Source of the DNA: CAWJLS01 sp963843755
GTDB lineage: Bacteria > Acidobacteriota > Thermoanaerobaculia > Multivoradales > DATKCC01
DNA: 64,000 nt
Reading direction: 5' to 3'
Assembly: GCA_963843755.1 (NCBI GenBank)
Contig: CAWJLS010000008.1
Location: 124,001-188,000 of the forward strand
Every line of letters begins with the position of its first letter. Position 1 is the first letter of the stretch. The notes under the pieces were generated by a model. That model searched no databases. It was given only the letters and a program-made list of their open reading frames with translations, and had not been told where the DNA came from. Made by a program: the position numbers and the translations under genes. Shown one piece after another: positions 6,876 through 15,864 of the stretch.

Positions 6876-9197
6876 ATGAAGCGACGGTGTGGCACCGTTG
6901 TCGTCTGGCTGGTGGGGATGTCGGGGCTCTTGGCTTGCTGGGCCTGGGGAGGCCGGCCGCTGCTCGCCGACCAGCCGGCCACCTGCCAGGAGCCGGTGCC
7001 GGTCGAGCTCACCGGCACCTACTGCGCCGAGCTCCGGGCGCCCGAGGTCGGTTGCCAAGCCTGGCCCGACGTCGAGGGCGGGCTGCGGCAGAAGAATCTC
7101 AACACCGTCCAGCAGGCCGCCGACCTGTTCTCCTGGCAGCAGTTCCTCGCCCTCTCCTGGCCCGCCGGCGCGGTGCGGGGGACGCCGGATCGCCACGCGG
7201 ACTTCTCCCAGCCGGGGCCGCGGGTCTGGGAGACCTGGAAGGAGGCGTACGAGATCTACCTTCCCGACGGGGCGGAGCCGGCGCCGTGGGATGCGCCGCA
7301 GCCGATCCCCGCGGGCTGCGAGGGCGCCACCAAGATGCTCCAGCGCACCAGCAAGGTCGACGACGAGGTCGACGCGGTGCTCCAGGCGCTGCCGGCCGAC
7401 GGCACGCTCCCGGCGACGCTCAAAGACCAGAGCGGACGGCTGCTGCGCTACGAGATCCGCCTCAACCGGCCGCTGTTCGAGTACATCACCGACCCGGCCC
7501 GGAAGCTCTACGACGGCGAGCGCCAGGCCGAGGCCGAGCGCATCGATTTCCCCGTCGGCAGCCAACTGCTCAAGGCCGCCTGGCGCCCGGTGGGGCCGGA
7601 GGAGGCGCCCTTCTTCCACACGGTCGAGGCCTGCGTCTGCGACGACGGTTCCCGGGGCCAGCCCCATCACTGCCGCAAGCAGACCATGGGCCTTGCCGGC
7701 TGGCATCTGGCGACCAAGACCAGCAGCGCGCCGCAGTGGATCTGGTCGACCTTCGAACAGGTCGACAATGTCGTCTCCACCCACGGCGCCGTGCCGCCGC
7801 TCAACGATCCCTCGTGCCCGGCGGCCCTCTGTCCGCCCAACCGGCAGACGCCGCTGAGCATCCCCAACCAGGTGCGCCGCGTGATCCAGATCCCGTCGGC
7901 GCAGCCCGAGTGTTCGCGGTCCGGGGCGGCGGTCGACGACGTCGCGGTGCTCAACTCCGACGTCCAGAAGACGCTCGCCAGTCTGGGCTCGGAGCTCCAG
8001 AGCTACGAGCTGGTCGGGAGCCAGTGGGCGCGGCCACGATCGGAGCGCTCGGCGTCGGACGCGTCGGTGGTGCCGGTCGCCTCTCACACTCCGCTGGCCG
8101 CGGCGCGGGCCGACTTCGACACCTTCCCGACGCTCCTCGCCAACACCACCATGGAGACGTTCTCCCAGGAGACCTCGTCGTGCATGGGCTGCCACGCGAT
8201 GGCGCGGACCCTGAACCCCCATCGGTTCGTGTCGTCGGACTTCAGCTTCACGCTCAACAACGCCCACCCGCGGCCCCAGGGCGCCCTGTGCGACGACGTC
8301 GAGGCCTCGGTCTCGTGCAGCGACACCATCCTGCCGCCGCCCCGGCGCCCGCGCACCGCCTGGGAGCGCGAGCACTGGAGCGAGATCCTCGCCGGCTTCC
8401 GGTACACCACGGAGACCTACGAGCTGGTGGGCAAGCGCTACGTCGGCTCGAAGCTGCACTGCCAGAGCTGCCACCTCAACGGCGGCGGCAACCGCGACGC
8501 GGCGTGGTGGGTCGACATGTGGACGGTCTACGACTATCCGAAGACCACCCAGCTGCAGCAGCGCATCAACGGCTGCTTCGAACGCAGCATGAACGGCCAC
8601 GCGATCTGCTCGACCGAGAACGGCCCCGCCGACTGCGAGAAGAGCCCGATCATGCGCAGCCTGATCGTCTACATGAAGTGGCTCACCGACTCCTACGACC
8701 ACGACCGGCCCGATCGCCGGACGGGGCAGCCGGTGGAAGGGTACCCGCCGACGGTGGTCGCGGACGGCGACGTCGAGCACGGGCGCCGGGTCTTCGCCCA
8801 GAAGTGCGCCTTCTGCCACAACGCCCGGGGGCAGGGTCGGTACCAGAGCGACACCTACTTCCGGCCGGCGCTCTGGGGCCCCGACTCGTTCAACGCCTGC
8901 GCCGGCATGGCCCAGGCGAAGAACTTCGTGCCCTTCGTGCGCTGGAACATGCCCTACACCAGCGGCGGCCTGCTCACCGACCGCGAGGCCAACGACCTGG
9001 CCGCCTTCGTCGGTGCGCAGTGCCGCCCGGGCAAGCCCGGCGTCGGCCCCGACGGCGAGCCGTGCTCGCTGACCCCCGCGTGTGTCGACGGAGCCCAGCC
9101 CACCATGGGCCCCGGCGCGGCGGAAGGGAGCCCGGTCAGGCTCTTCCCGGCGTGGCCGGAGAGCGAGGTGAAGACGCTCCCCGCCGACCTGCGGTGA
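6876..9197 (+). CDS. Exported tri-haem cytochrome c with TsdA-like C-terminal domains
   Basis: The protein has 773 residues. A hydrophobic N-terminal segment at about 8-30 acts as signal or anchor. A long domain of about 400 residues lacks haem sites. Three CxxCH haem-binding motifs then follow at C436 (CMGCH), C529 (CQSCH) and C644 (CAFCH). The last two lie in sequence resembling the two cytochrome domains of thiosulfate dehydrogenase TsdA (CQSCHLNGGG; then CHNARGQG, NMPYTSGG and LTDREANDLAAFV). It is probably a periplasmic electron-transfer enzyme of diheme TsdA ancestry with an added N-terminal domain and one extra haem; the substrate is inferred only. ATG 6876 follows a run of six G; the in-frame TTG at 6861 is less likely. 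Confidence 0.75.
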   Translation: MKRRCGTVVVWLVGMSGLLACWAWGGRPLLADQPATCQEPVPVELTGTYCAELRAPEVGCQAWPDVEGGLRQKNLNTVQQAADLFSWQQFLALSWPAGAVRGTPDRHADFSQPGPRVWETWKEAYEIYLPDGAEPAPWDAPQPIPAGCEGATKMLQRTSKVDDEVDAVLQALPADGTLPATLKDQSGRLLRYEIRLNRPLFEYITDPARKLYDGERQAEAERIDFPVGSQLLKAAWRPVGPEEAPFFHTVEACVCDDGSRGQPHHCRKQTMGLAGWHLATKTSSAPQWIWSTFEQVDNVVSTHGAVPPLNDPSCPAALCPPNRQTPLSIPNQVRRVIQIPSAQPECSRSGAAVDDVAVLNSDVQKTLASLGSELQSYELVGSQWARPRSERSASDASVVPVASHTPLAAARADFDTFPTLLANTTMETFSQETSSCMGCHAMARTLNPHRFVSSDFSFTLNNAHPRPQGALCDDVEASVSCSDTILPPPRRPRTAWEREHWSEILAGFRYTTETYELVGKRYVGSKLHCQSCHLNGGGNRDAAWWVDMWTVYDYPKTTQLQQRINGCFERSMNGHAICSTENGPADCEKSPIMRSLIVYMKWLTDSYDHDRPDRRTGQPVEGYPPTVVADGDVEHGRRVFAQKCAFCHNARGQGRYQSDTYFRPALWGPDSFNACAGMAQAKNFVPFVRWNMPYTSGGLLTDREANDLAAFVGAQCRPGKPGVGPDGEPCSLTPACVDGAQPTMGPGAAEGSPVRLFPAWPESEVKTLPADLR

Positions 9198-9246
9198 GCG
9201 CGGGACGAGGTCTGTGGGCCGCGGATCGACCGCGCGCCCGCAGCCG

Positions 9247-9270
9247 CTTCATCTCCGGCCGGAGATGAAG
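9247..9270. terminator. Perfect 24-bp palindrome at gene ends
   Basis: A 24-base perfect palindrome (12-bp arms, no spacer) lies between two convergent genes. It covers the last five codons and the stop of the minus-strand small membrane-protein gene, and begins 49 bases after the cytochrome stop. It could act as a bidirectional terminator or a protein-binding site. Confidence 0.4.
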
Positions 9271-9521
9271 GCGAGGACGGCCACGAACAGGGCGCCGCCG
9301 ATGATCGACCAGACGATGGGGAAGGGCGTGCCGCCGACGTTGATCACGAACAGCTCGGGGAGGGCGAAGGCGCGGGCCAGCCAGAGGCCGATCAGGGCGC
9401 CGATGAAGCCGACGGCGATCGACACGAAGCAGCCGCCGCGGGAGTAGCCGACGATGGCTTGGCCGATGGCTCCGGCGAGGCCGGCGATGAGCAGCAGGAC
9501 GAGCAGGTCGAACAGGGTCAT
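9249..9521 (-). CDS. GlsB/YeaQ/YmgE-family small membrane protein
   Basis: The product is a 90-residue hydrophobic protein with three membrane-spanning stretches (about 4-22, 30-50 and 66-86). It has the glycine-rich family pattern LLIAGLAGAIGQAIVG, then GFIGALIGLWLARAF and FPIVWSIIGGALFVAVLAF. Members of this transglycosylase-associated family are stress-induced inner-membrane proteins of unknown biochemical role. Its length matches the family (80-95 residues). An AGGAGACC ribosome site precedes the ATG. It stands alone between the cytochrome and reductase genes. Confidence 0.85.
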   Translation of the reverse strand: MTLFDLLVLLLIAGLAGAIGQAIVGYSRGGCFVSIAVGFIGALIGLWLARAFALPELFVINVGGTPFPIVWSIIGGALFVAVLAFISGRR

Positions 9522-9730
9522 GGGAGGTCTCCTCGGGTCGGTGAACGGGTGCCGGTGTCTCGGCTCGCACAGATGCGTAGCGGTTGGAGAGAGCGTCTAC
9601 CGGCGGCGTCGGCGAAGGATGAAGCAAGATCCTTTCCAGCGCGTCCGACCGCGTGGGCGCCGCCTTCTCGTCACCCCTCTCCTGTAAGGTCGGGTCAATC
9701 ACCGCCGCCCATTCGAGCGAGGAGGAAGCG

Positions 9731-10816
9731 ATGAAGACCATCGATCCGCAGGCACCCGTCCTGGTGACCGGGGCGACCGGGTACGTCGCCGGCTGGCTGG
9801 TCAAGAAGCTCCTCGACCAGGGACATTCCGTGCATGCGGCGGTACGCGATCCCGGGAACGAGGGGAAGGTGCGGTACCTGAACGACCTGGCCGATGGCGC
9901 TCCCGGGACGATCCGCTACTTCCGGTCCGACCTGCTGGAGCCGGGGTCGTACGGCGACGCCATGGCGGGCTGCGAGCTGGTCTTCCACACCGCGTCGCCG
10001 TTCACCGCCGCCGTCGACGATCCCGTCAAGGAGCTGATCGAGCCGGCGCAGCTCGGCACCCGCAACGTCCTGGGCGAGGCCGACCGCACGCCGTCGGTCC
10101 AGCGGGTGGTGGTGACCAGCAGTTGCGCCGCCATCTACGGCGACAACGCCGACCTCGCCGAGACGCCGGACGGCGTCTTCACCGAGGAGGTCTGGAACAC
10201 CAGCTCGTCGGCGGAGCACCAGGCCTACTCGTACTCCAAGACCCTGGCCGAGCGGGAGGCGTGGGAGATCGCCGGCCGCCAGGACCGGTGGGACCTGGTG
10301 ACGGTCAACCCGAGCCTGGTCCTGGGGCCGGGGATCAACCCCCACGGAACGTCGGAGAGCTTCAACCTGATGAAGCATTTCGGCGACGGCACGCTCAAGA
10401 CCGGTGTTCCACGGTACGGGTTCGGGATCGTCGACGTCCGGGACCTGGCCGAGGCCCACTACAAGGCGGGGTTCACGCCGCCGGCCCAAGGGCGCTACAT
10501 CGTCTCCGGCCACGACTCCGACCTGGCCGACGTGGCCGCCATTCTCCGCCAGGAGCTCGGCGACCGCTATCCCATTCCCACCCGTACCCTGCCCAAGTGG
10601 TTGATCTGGTTGGTCGGTCCGATCCTCGACAAGGCCATGACCCGGAAGGTCGTGAGCCGCAACGTCGGCCTGCCGTGGAAGGCGGACAACAGCAAGGGCG
10701 TCCGCGAGCTGGGCCTGACCTACCGGCCGCTCGAGGAGACCGTGGTCGACTTCTTCCGGCAGATGGTCGACCACGGCGTGTTCGAGGCGTCGAAGGGGGG
10801 AGGACGGAGCGGCTGA
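9731..10816 (+). CDS. NAD(P)-dependent epimerase/dehydratase (dihydroflavonol/aldehyde-reductase type)
   Basis: This is a 361-residue extended short-chain dehydrogenase. The Rossmann glycine motif TGATGYVAGWLV is near residue 12. An SSCAAIYGD strand carries the catalytic serine, and the YxxxK pair is Y166/K170 (AYSYSKTLAE). The NPSLVLGPG motif follows. The overall pattern fits the dihydroflavonol-4-reductase-like aldehyde/carbonyl reductases, which reduce carbonyl compounds with NADPH. ATG 9731 follows GAGGAGGAA at a good distance. The C-terminal part (VSRNVGLPWKADNSKGVREL) is typical of the subgroup. It is apparently monocistronic, and the substrate cannot be told. Confidence 0.85.
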   Translation: MKTIDPQAPVLVTGATGYVAGWLVKKLLDQGHSVHAAVRDPGNEGKVRYLNDLADGAPGTIRYFRSDLLEPGSYGDAMAGCELVFHTASPFTAAVDDPVKELIEPAQLGTRNVLGEADRTPSVQRVVVTSSCAAIYGDNADLAETPDGVFTEEVWNTSSSAEHQAYSYSKTLAEREAWEIAGRQDRWDLVTVNPSLVLGPGINPHGTSESFNLMKHFGDGTLKTGVPRYGFGIVDVRDLAEAHYKAGFTPPAQGRYIVSGHDSDLADVAAILRQELGDRYPIPTRTLPKWLIWLVGPILDKAMTRKVVSRNVGLPWKADNSKGVRELGLTYRPLEETVVDFFRQMVDHGVFEASKGGGRSG

Positions 10817-11072
10817 CCGGCGCCGGAGCGTCGCCGGCACAGGCCCGGTCGAGGTGGACGAGCGCGATGACGTTCATGAGCGTGGTTCCTCTCGGTCGTG
10901 TGGCCGGTCGACCGGGTGGTCGTCGTCGCCGACGGATTGCGATGGAATGGATGGCGACACTGCGCCAAACAGTCAACAGAGCCTGGCCTCTCTTGGAGTC
11001 AACCTGCGTTCTAGAAGATAGCGACGGGCTGTGGAGCGTCGCTCGGTTTGATCACTGCAAGGGAGAATGACG
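10817..11072. other. Intergenic region without recognised gene
   Basis: The interval of 256 bases contains no convincing coding frame or terminator. From about 10960 onward base composition shifts toward A+T, continuing into the next gene. A short minus-strand frame beginning near 10881 (MNVIALVHLDRACAGDAP) has a possible ribosome site but collapses into the antisense of the reductase gene, so I do not call it. Confidence 0.4.
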
Positions 11073-11558
11073 ATGGATGAGCAGAAGAAGGACCCTGAAT
11101 CCAACGCCGAGGCCGCTGTCGTTGCGGGGAAAGTCTTTGTGACATTTGATGCCAGTGGTGGGCTATCTCAGGTCGACTCCAACCCGAGTCAGGCGTTGAA
11201 GGTCACCGAGGAGCAGGGGACGGTCGCCTGGCATCTCGTCAAGACGCTGAACGTCGCACCCGGTTGGGCGGCGCGCATCTGCAATGTCGTCTTGTGCGAC
11301 CCGAGGGACATTCCGGACGATTTCCAGTCTTGGGGCTCCCCGGACGGTCAAGTCTGGACCTGGACGTGGACGCTCAGCACGAATGGCACGCAGCGGACGG
11401 TTCCCTATGACCTCTTCATTTGTTATGGCCCCGCAAGCTCCTTTGGTGAGCCGATGCCTTCCTCGCCGTTGGTCCAGGTCGTGAGCCTCCGCGAGATCCT
11501 CGCGACCGACCCGTCGATCCTCCTTCCACCGGAACCTAACCAGCCGCTCGGGTCGTAG
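11073..11558 (+). CDS. Unknown 161-residue protein of lower G+C
   Basis: I do not recognise this protein. The N-terminus is charged (DEQKKDPESNAEAA). The rest is a beta-rich domain with VVAGKVFVTFDASGGLSQV, WGSPDGQVWTWTWTLST and YDLFICYGPASSFGEP, followed by a proline-rich tail. It has no signal peptide or membrane segment. ATG 11073 is preferred over ATG 11067 because the GGGAG site (11061-11065) is 7 bases from the former and only 1 from the latter. Three sampled 60-base lines (11101, 11161, 11401) average 57% G+C, clearly below the neighbours. Its end overlaps the convergent kinase gene by 23 bases. Confidence 0.7.
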   Translation: MDEQKKDPESNAEAAVVAGKVFVTFDASGGLSQVDSNPSQALKVTEEQGTVAWHLVKTLNVAPGWAARICNVVLCDPRDIPDDFQSWGSPDGQVWTWTWTLSTNGTQRTVPYDLFICYGPASSFGEPMPSSPLVQVVSLREILATDPSILLPPEPNQPLGS

Positions 11559-14304
11559 AGAGGAGAGGCCGGAGGTCGTCGAACCAGGGCAGAGTGAACC
11601 AGGTCCGGCTCACGCCCAGCTCGAGCGCGCGCTCGGCATTGACCAGGGCCGAGGTCCGCTCGCCCGATACCGCGTAGACGAGGGCGGCTTCGAAGGCGAC
11701 CTGCGGATTGTCGGGCTCGGCCTGGAGGGCCCGCTGGACCGTTGCTACGGCTTCCTGGGTCCTTCCCAGGTGGGCCAGGGCCTGGGCGCTGACAGTGAGC
11801 TGCTGCCAGGAGGTGTCTGGATGTTCGAGGTCGACCTGATCGACCACGGTGCGATAGAGCTTCGCCGCCTCCTCGCCGCGGCCCAGCAGTTGGAGCGCGT
11901 CGGCGAGATTGAGCGTCGCCACCGGGTTGTCCGGCTCGCGCTCGTGGGCCCTCTGGTAGGCCGCTTCGGCGTCCTCCAGGCGTCCGGCCAGTTGATAGGC
12001 CAGGCCGATGTTGGACAGCTCGGTCACCTCCGGTGAACGCGCGATGAGCTGCTCGTAGAGCTCGACCGCCCGCTCGGGATCTCCTTGGAGCAGCTCGAGC
12101 TGGGCCAGGAAGGACATGGCCCGGAAATGCCGCGGGGCTCGGACGAGGAGGCGTTCCAGGGTCGCGCGCGCCTCGGCGACCTCGCCGTCGTTGTACTCGA
12201 GGTAAGCCAGGCTCAGCAGGACGTTCGCCGCGGGATGGAGCTGGGCGGCACGGCGCATGAGGGCCACCGCCCGGTCTTGAGAGCCGTCGTGCGCCAGCGC
12301 CTGGGCGCGCCGCTTGAGTACCTCGGCGGACGCGGGTTCCAGGGCCTCGAGGGAGCTCAGAGTCTGCTTCGCCAGGTCCCAGCGTCCCCCCTGGGCGGCC
12401 AGGTCGAACAGCCGGTGAAGGGGCCGCGGGTCGTGCGGCGCCAGGCGCCGTGCCTGTTGCAGCAGCTCGAAGCCGTGTTCCAGCTCGTCGGCCTGACGCG
12501 AGAAGAAGTACTGTTGCCGGATGATCTCGGCCTCCAGCAGGTAGACCTCCAGGAACCGTGGTGCCCGCTGGCGCAGGAACTCGAGACGCTCCAGGAGCTT
12601 CTCGTCTCCGGGGCCCTGTTTGGTCTCGAAGTCCCGGCGGAGTCGGAGCAACTCGGTGTAGACCGCGGAGCTCGGTACCTCGGGAGCCTCTTTCCGCGGC
12701 CGGTGGCCCGGGTAGGCGGAGCGGAGCTGAGCGTCTACCGCGGTGGCGAGGAGAGCGGTGTCGTCGGGAGCGGCCTCGAAGCTGGAGAGCCACAGCACGC
12801 GGCCGTCGCTGGCGGCCAACCGGCTCAGGGTGACCACGCAGCGCTCGGGTCGGCACGCCAGGCGCGAACGCAGCACCTCGTCCGCCGCCAGGGCCCGGGC
12901 CAGGGCCCGCGGGTCCCGGGTCTCGGTGCCGGCCTGCTCGGGGCTCAGGGCGGCCAGGCCGTGGAGGCGGGCGAGAGCCTGATTGGCGGCGGTGGTGAGC
13001 CCGACGCGGAGCAGGTCGGCGTCCGACAGATCCTGGCTGCCTAAGAGCTCAGGCGGTGCCACCACGACGTAGAGTGGCGGCCGGTGCGCCGAGGAGCGCA
13101 TCCGGAGGATTCCGGCGACGACCGAGACCGCGACGATCCCGAGGGAAACGCCGAGCACGAGAAGAAGGCGCCGGCGACGGGCCCGGCGGCCCGAGCGCCC
13201 CGTTTCGAGGTTGCTGAGCGCGGCGGCCACCTCGGAGGCCCGTTGCGGCCGGTGGGCCGGGTCCTTCTCGAGCAGTCGGAGGATGAGGTCGGAGAGCTCC
13301 GGAGACAAGGCCTGGTTGAGCTGCGCCGGCGGCGTCGGGTCCTCCGCGCACGTTCGCCGCAGCGCCACCGCCGGATCGGGATCTTCGAACGGTGACTCGC
13401 CGGTCAGCATCTCGTACAGCAGGATGCCGAAGGAGAACAGGTCGGAGCGCCCGTCGACCTCGATGCCCCGGATCTGCTCGGGTGACATGGAGCGAAAGGT
13501 GCCCAGCACCTGGTGCTCGCCCGTGAGACGGGTGTCGCCACCGGCGGGAGACACCGGTGCAGCGAGCCGCTTGGCGAGACCGAAGTCGAGGATCTTGGCC
13601 CGATTCTCGGGCGTGACGATCACGTTCTCGGTCTTGAGGTCGCGATGGACCACGCCGCGTTCGTGGGCGGCGGCCAGGCCCTCGGCGATCTGTCGGGCCA
13701 GGGGCAGAGCCTGCGCCTCGGAGAGAGGTCCCTCGTCGAGCACTGCCGAGAGCGGCCGGCCTTCGACCCGCTCCATGACCAGCCAGTCTTCGCCGCCGTG
13801 CTCCAGGAGGTCGAAGATCTGGACGATGGCCGGATGGCTGAGGCCGGCGGCGGCGCGGGCCTCGCGCCGGAAGCGCCGACGGCGCGAGGCGCTCGACCCG
13901 CTGCCCCGCAGATGCACTCGCTTGAGCGCTACGGTGCGCTCCAGGCGGGCGTCGAAGGCCTCGTACACCTCGCCCATCCCGCCACGTCCGAGCTTGCTGG
14001 TCACACGGTAGTGGCCGACTTGGGAGCCCGGGTTGCACGCGGGGAGTACGGGGCATCCCGTGTCCTCCGTCGGCGGCTCGTCGAGCCAGCTCTGGACCTC
14101 CGCGGCTGCCGGGCCTTCCAGGAAGCCGTCGGCGCGGGCGTCTGCGGCCAGCAGATCGTCGAGCTCGGGGCGCAGATCGGGCTCCTCGGCGCACGCTGCG
14201 TCGAGGAACGCGGTCCGTGCTTCCGGCGGCAGCTCCAGCACCCGGTCGAGGATCTGCTCGATGCGCCGCCAGCGGGCTCGATCGGGCGAGCGTTCGCCAT
14301 CCAC
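11536..14304 (-). CDS. Membrane Ser/Thr protein kinase with TPR sensor domain
   Basis: The product has 922 residues. An N-terminal helical segment (1-95) has the form seen before kinases of this type (RWRRIEQILDRVLELPPEAR). The Hanks-type kinase domain is at about 99-365. It has a glycine loop GRGGMGEV, lysine in VALKRV, the catalytic loop HRDLKTEN (220-227) and DFG at 240-242; SPE replaces APE. One transmembrane helix lies at about 379-400. A PknB-linked extracytoplasmic region follows, with about eight TPRs from roughly 560 to 900. It probably phosphorylates cytoplasmic targets in response to a signal bound by the TPR domain. The ECF-like sigma gene 68 bases upstream is a likely partner, a pairing common in Acidobacteria and Planctomycetes. 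Confidence 0.9.
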   Translation of the reverse strand: MDGERSPDRARWRRIEQILDRVLELPPEARTAFLDAACAEEPDLRPELDDLLAADARADGFLEGPAAAEVQSWLDEPPTEDTGCPVLPACNPGSQVGHYRVTSKLGRGGMGEVYEAFDARLERTVALKRVHLRGSGSSASRRRRFRREARAAAGLSHPAIVQIFDLLEHGGEDWLVMERVEGRPLSAVLDEGPLSEAQALPLARQIAEGLAAAHERGVVHRDLKTENVIVTPENRAKILDFGLAKRLAAPVSPAGGDTRLTGEHQVLGTFRSMSPEQIRGIEVDGRSDLFSFGILLYEMLTGESPFEDPDPAVALRRTCAEDPTPPAQLNQALSPELSDLILRLLEKDPAHRPQRASEVAAALSNLETGRSGRRARRRRLLLVLGVSLGIVAVSVVAGILRMRSSAHRPPLYVVVAPPELLGSQDLSDADLLRVGLTTAANQALARLHGLAALSPEQAGTETRDPRALARALAADEVLRSRLACRPERCVVTLSRLAASDGRVLWLSSFEAAPDDTALLATAVDAQLRSAYPGHRPRKEAPEVPSSAVYTELLRLRRDFETKQGPGDEKLLERLEFLRQRAPRFLEVYLLEAEIIRQQYFFSRQADELEHGFELLQQARRLAPHDPRPLHRLFDLAAQGGRWDLAKQTLSSLEALEPASAEVLKRRAQALAHDGSQDRAVALMRRAAQLHPAANVLLSLAYLEYNDGEVAEARATLERLLVRAPRHFRAMSFLAQLELLQGDPERAVELYEQLIARSPEVTELSNIGLAYQLAGRLEDAEAAYQRAHEREPDNPVATLNLADALQLLGRGEEAAKLYRTVVDQVDLEHPDTSWQQLTVSAQALAHLGRTQEAVATVQRALQAEPDNPQVAFEAALVYAVSGERTSALVNAERALELGVSRTWFTLPWFDDLRPLLSTTRAAG

Positions 14305-14372
14305 CGCTCAGCCGTCCTCTCGGGTGTCCGCCGCCGACCGGATCGGTCGGTATCCGGTCGACAGGCGGTGGG

Positions 14373-14942
14373 TCATCCCTTCACTTCCTCGAGCGCCCGA
14401 AAGAGGAACGCCCGGGCCTTGCGCCAGTCCCGCCGGACCGTGCGCTGCGAAAGCTTCATCACCTCGCCGATCTCCTCCTCGGTCAAGCCACCGAAGAATC
14501 GCATCTCCACCAGCCGGGCGAGCCGCTCGTTGAGCGCCGCCAGGGCCGTCAGCGCTTGGTCGACGGCCAGCAGGTCGACCGCGCGGGGGTCGGCCGCCCG
14601 GTGGCCCTCGGCGAGGGTGACGCGGATGGCGCCCTGGCCCCGTTTCACGGCGGTCCGGCGCCGCGCCCGGTCGACCAGGATGTGGCGCATGGCCAGCGCG
14701 GCCACCGCGAGGAAGTGGCTCCGGTCCCGCCAGCCGGCCCGGTCTCGGTCCACCAGCCGCAGGTAGGCCTCGTGGACCAGGGCCGTGGAGTCGAGGGTCG
14801 GGTTGGGTCCCTGACGCCTCAGTTGCCGGCGGGCGAGGAAGCGCAGCTCTCCGTAGAGCAGCGGAACCAACCGATCCACGGCCCCGTCCTCGCCCCGGCG
14901 AACCGCCTCCAGGAGGTGGGTCACCTCGCTCGTCTGGTCCAC
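14373..14942 (-). CDS. ECF-like sigma factor (kinase-associated family)
   Basis: The 189-residue sigma factor belongs to the family that Pfam names Sigma70_ECF. It has EVTHLLEAVRRGEDGAVDRL, then ELRFLARRQLRRQGPNPTLD and ALVHEAYLRLVDRD in region 2. The phrase AMRHILVDRARRR closes region 2, and region 4 includes GGLTEEEIGEVMKLSQRTVR. The open frame extends further upstream, but homologous proteins begin near this point and a GAGAGGAG site precedes the GTG at 14942, so I start there. It lies just upstream of the Ser/Thr kinase on the same strand. A second sigma gene is divergently transcribed 228 bases away. Confidence 0.85.
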   Translation of the reverse strand: MDQTSEVTHLLEAVRRGEDGAVDRLVPLLYGELRFLARRQLRRQGPNPTLDSTALVHEAYLRLVDRDRAGWRDRSHFLAVAALAMRHILVDRARRRTAVKRGQGAIRVTLAEGHRAADPRAVDLLAVDQALTALAALNERLARLVEMRFFGGLTEEEIGEVMKLSQRTVRRDWRKARAFLFRALEEVKG

Positions 14943-15170
14943 TCCGGGGTCCACTCCTCTCTTGATTTCGACGGCAAGTCTCAGCGCAAAGACTAGCGGT
15001 CGGGGTGCGCGCCAGGCAAATCGTCGTGTGCCCGGGTGTGCCGCGCGTGGCCGAAGCGGCGCGTGTCCTCCTCCGGCCGGATTTTGCGGTTCCTCGACCA
15101 GCGGTTCGGTGCAGGACGTTCCGAGCCGAACGGTCCACGAGAACGACAACGCGAGAAGGCGAGGCACAGG

Positions 15171-15737
15171 GTGAAGAAACGACCCGACCCGGAGCACCTG
15201 GCGCGAGACATCGAACGCGGCGTTGCCGAGGCGGAGCACACCTTCGTCGAGTGGTACGGCAAGGCGTTGAGAGTCCAGTTAAAGCACTGGACCCGCGATT
15301 CTTCCGACGCGGAGGATCTCTATCAAGAGGCGTTCCACCTAGCCCTGGCCAAGGTCCGGCGCGGCGAGCTGCGGCACCGGGAGAGACTTCCCGGCTTTCT
15401 GGCTTCTCTGGCCAGAAACCTGAGCATCCAACACTACCGTGCCGCGGGTGCCCGCCTGCGGGCGACGACGCCCCTGGAGGAGGGTGGTCATCGAGCGGAC
15501 TCGAGGGACGGGCCGCTCGACGTCCTCCTGCGCATCGAGCGGTCCGCCCGGCTCCGCCGTGCCCTCGGCGAGCTCGAGAACCCGCGGGACCGGGAGGTCT
15601 TGACCCGCTACTACCTCGCCGAAGACGACAGCGCCACGATCTGTGCCGAGCTCGCCATCTCCCGGAGCCACTTCAAACGGGTGCTCTTTCGGGCGCGCCG
15701 GCGTCTGCGGGAGGCCTACACGCGATCGTCTCGATGA
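15171..15737 (+). CDS. Sigma-70 family RNA polymerase sigma factor
   Basis: This is a 188-residue protein. Region 2 is at about 20-90 (SSDAEDLYQEAFHLALAKV, then RLPGFLASLARNLSIQHYRA). Region 4 is at about 120-185, with a helix-turn-helix around DSATICAELAISRSHFKRVL. It differs from the adjacent kinase-linked sigma factor and from the two ECF factors at 0.5 and 5 kb, so it is a separate subgroup. GTG 15171 is the most plausible start, although the ribosome site is weak. The gene points into the LysM cluster that begins 127 bases downstream. It could be that cluster's regulator, which is inference from position only. Confidence 0.8.
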   Translation: MKKRPDPEHLARDIERGVAEAEHTFVEWYGKALRVQLKHWTRDSSDAEDLYQEAFHLALAKVRRGELRHRERLPGFLASLARNLSIQHYRAAGARLRATTPLEEGGHRADSRDGPLDVLLRIERSARLRRALGELENPRDREVLTRYYLAEDDSATICAELAISRSHFKRVLFRARRRLREAYTRSSR

Positions 15738-15794
15738 AGAGGGGTGGGACCTTCCCGCCGGAGTCTTCACTGCAATTAGTAGAGCTTGAATTCC

Positions 15795-15825
15795 GATCTC
15801 CCGGCGGCATCCGCTTCGGGAGATC
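15795..15825 (+). terminator. Strong stem-loop in front of the LysM cluster
   Basis: Nine perfect base pairs (15795-15803 with 15817-15825) enclose a 13-base loop that can form four further pairs around a CAT triloop. It lies 57 bases after the sigma-factor stop and 39 bases before the next start. It may end the sigma transcript or sit in the leader of the following gene as an attenuator or RNA-stabilising stem. No T run follows. Confidence 0.5.
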
Positions 15826-15864
15826 TTCCATGACCCGCAGGAGACAAGAAGGAGCGATCGAATC

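Noticed and set aside
6750..8819. A 689-codon minus-strand frame opposite the cytochrome gene
   Set aside because: The plus strand carries three CxxCH motifs; the minus frame is low-complexity and has no domains.
10720..10968. A small minus-strand gene downstream of the NAD-dependent reductase
   Set aside because: Only about 20 codons look plausible before the frame enters antisense of the reductase.
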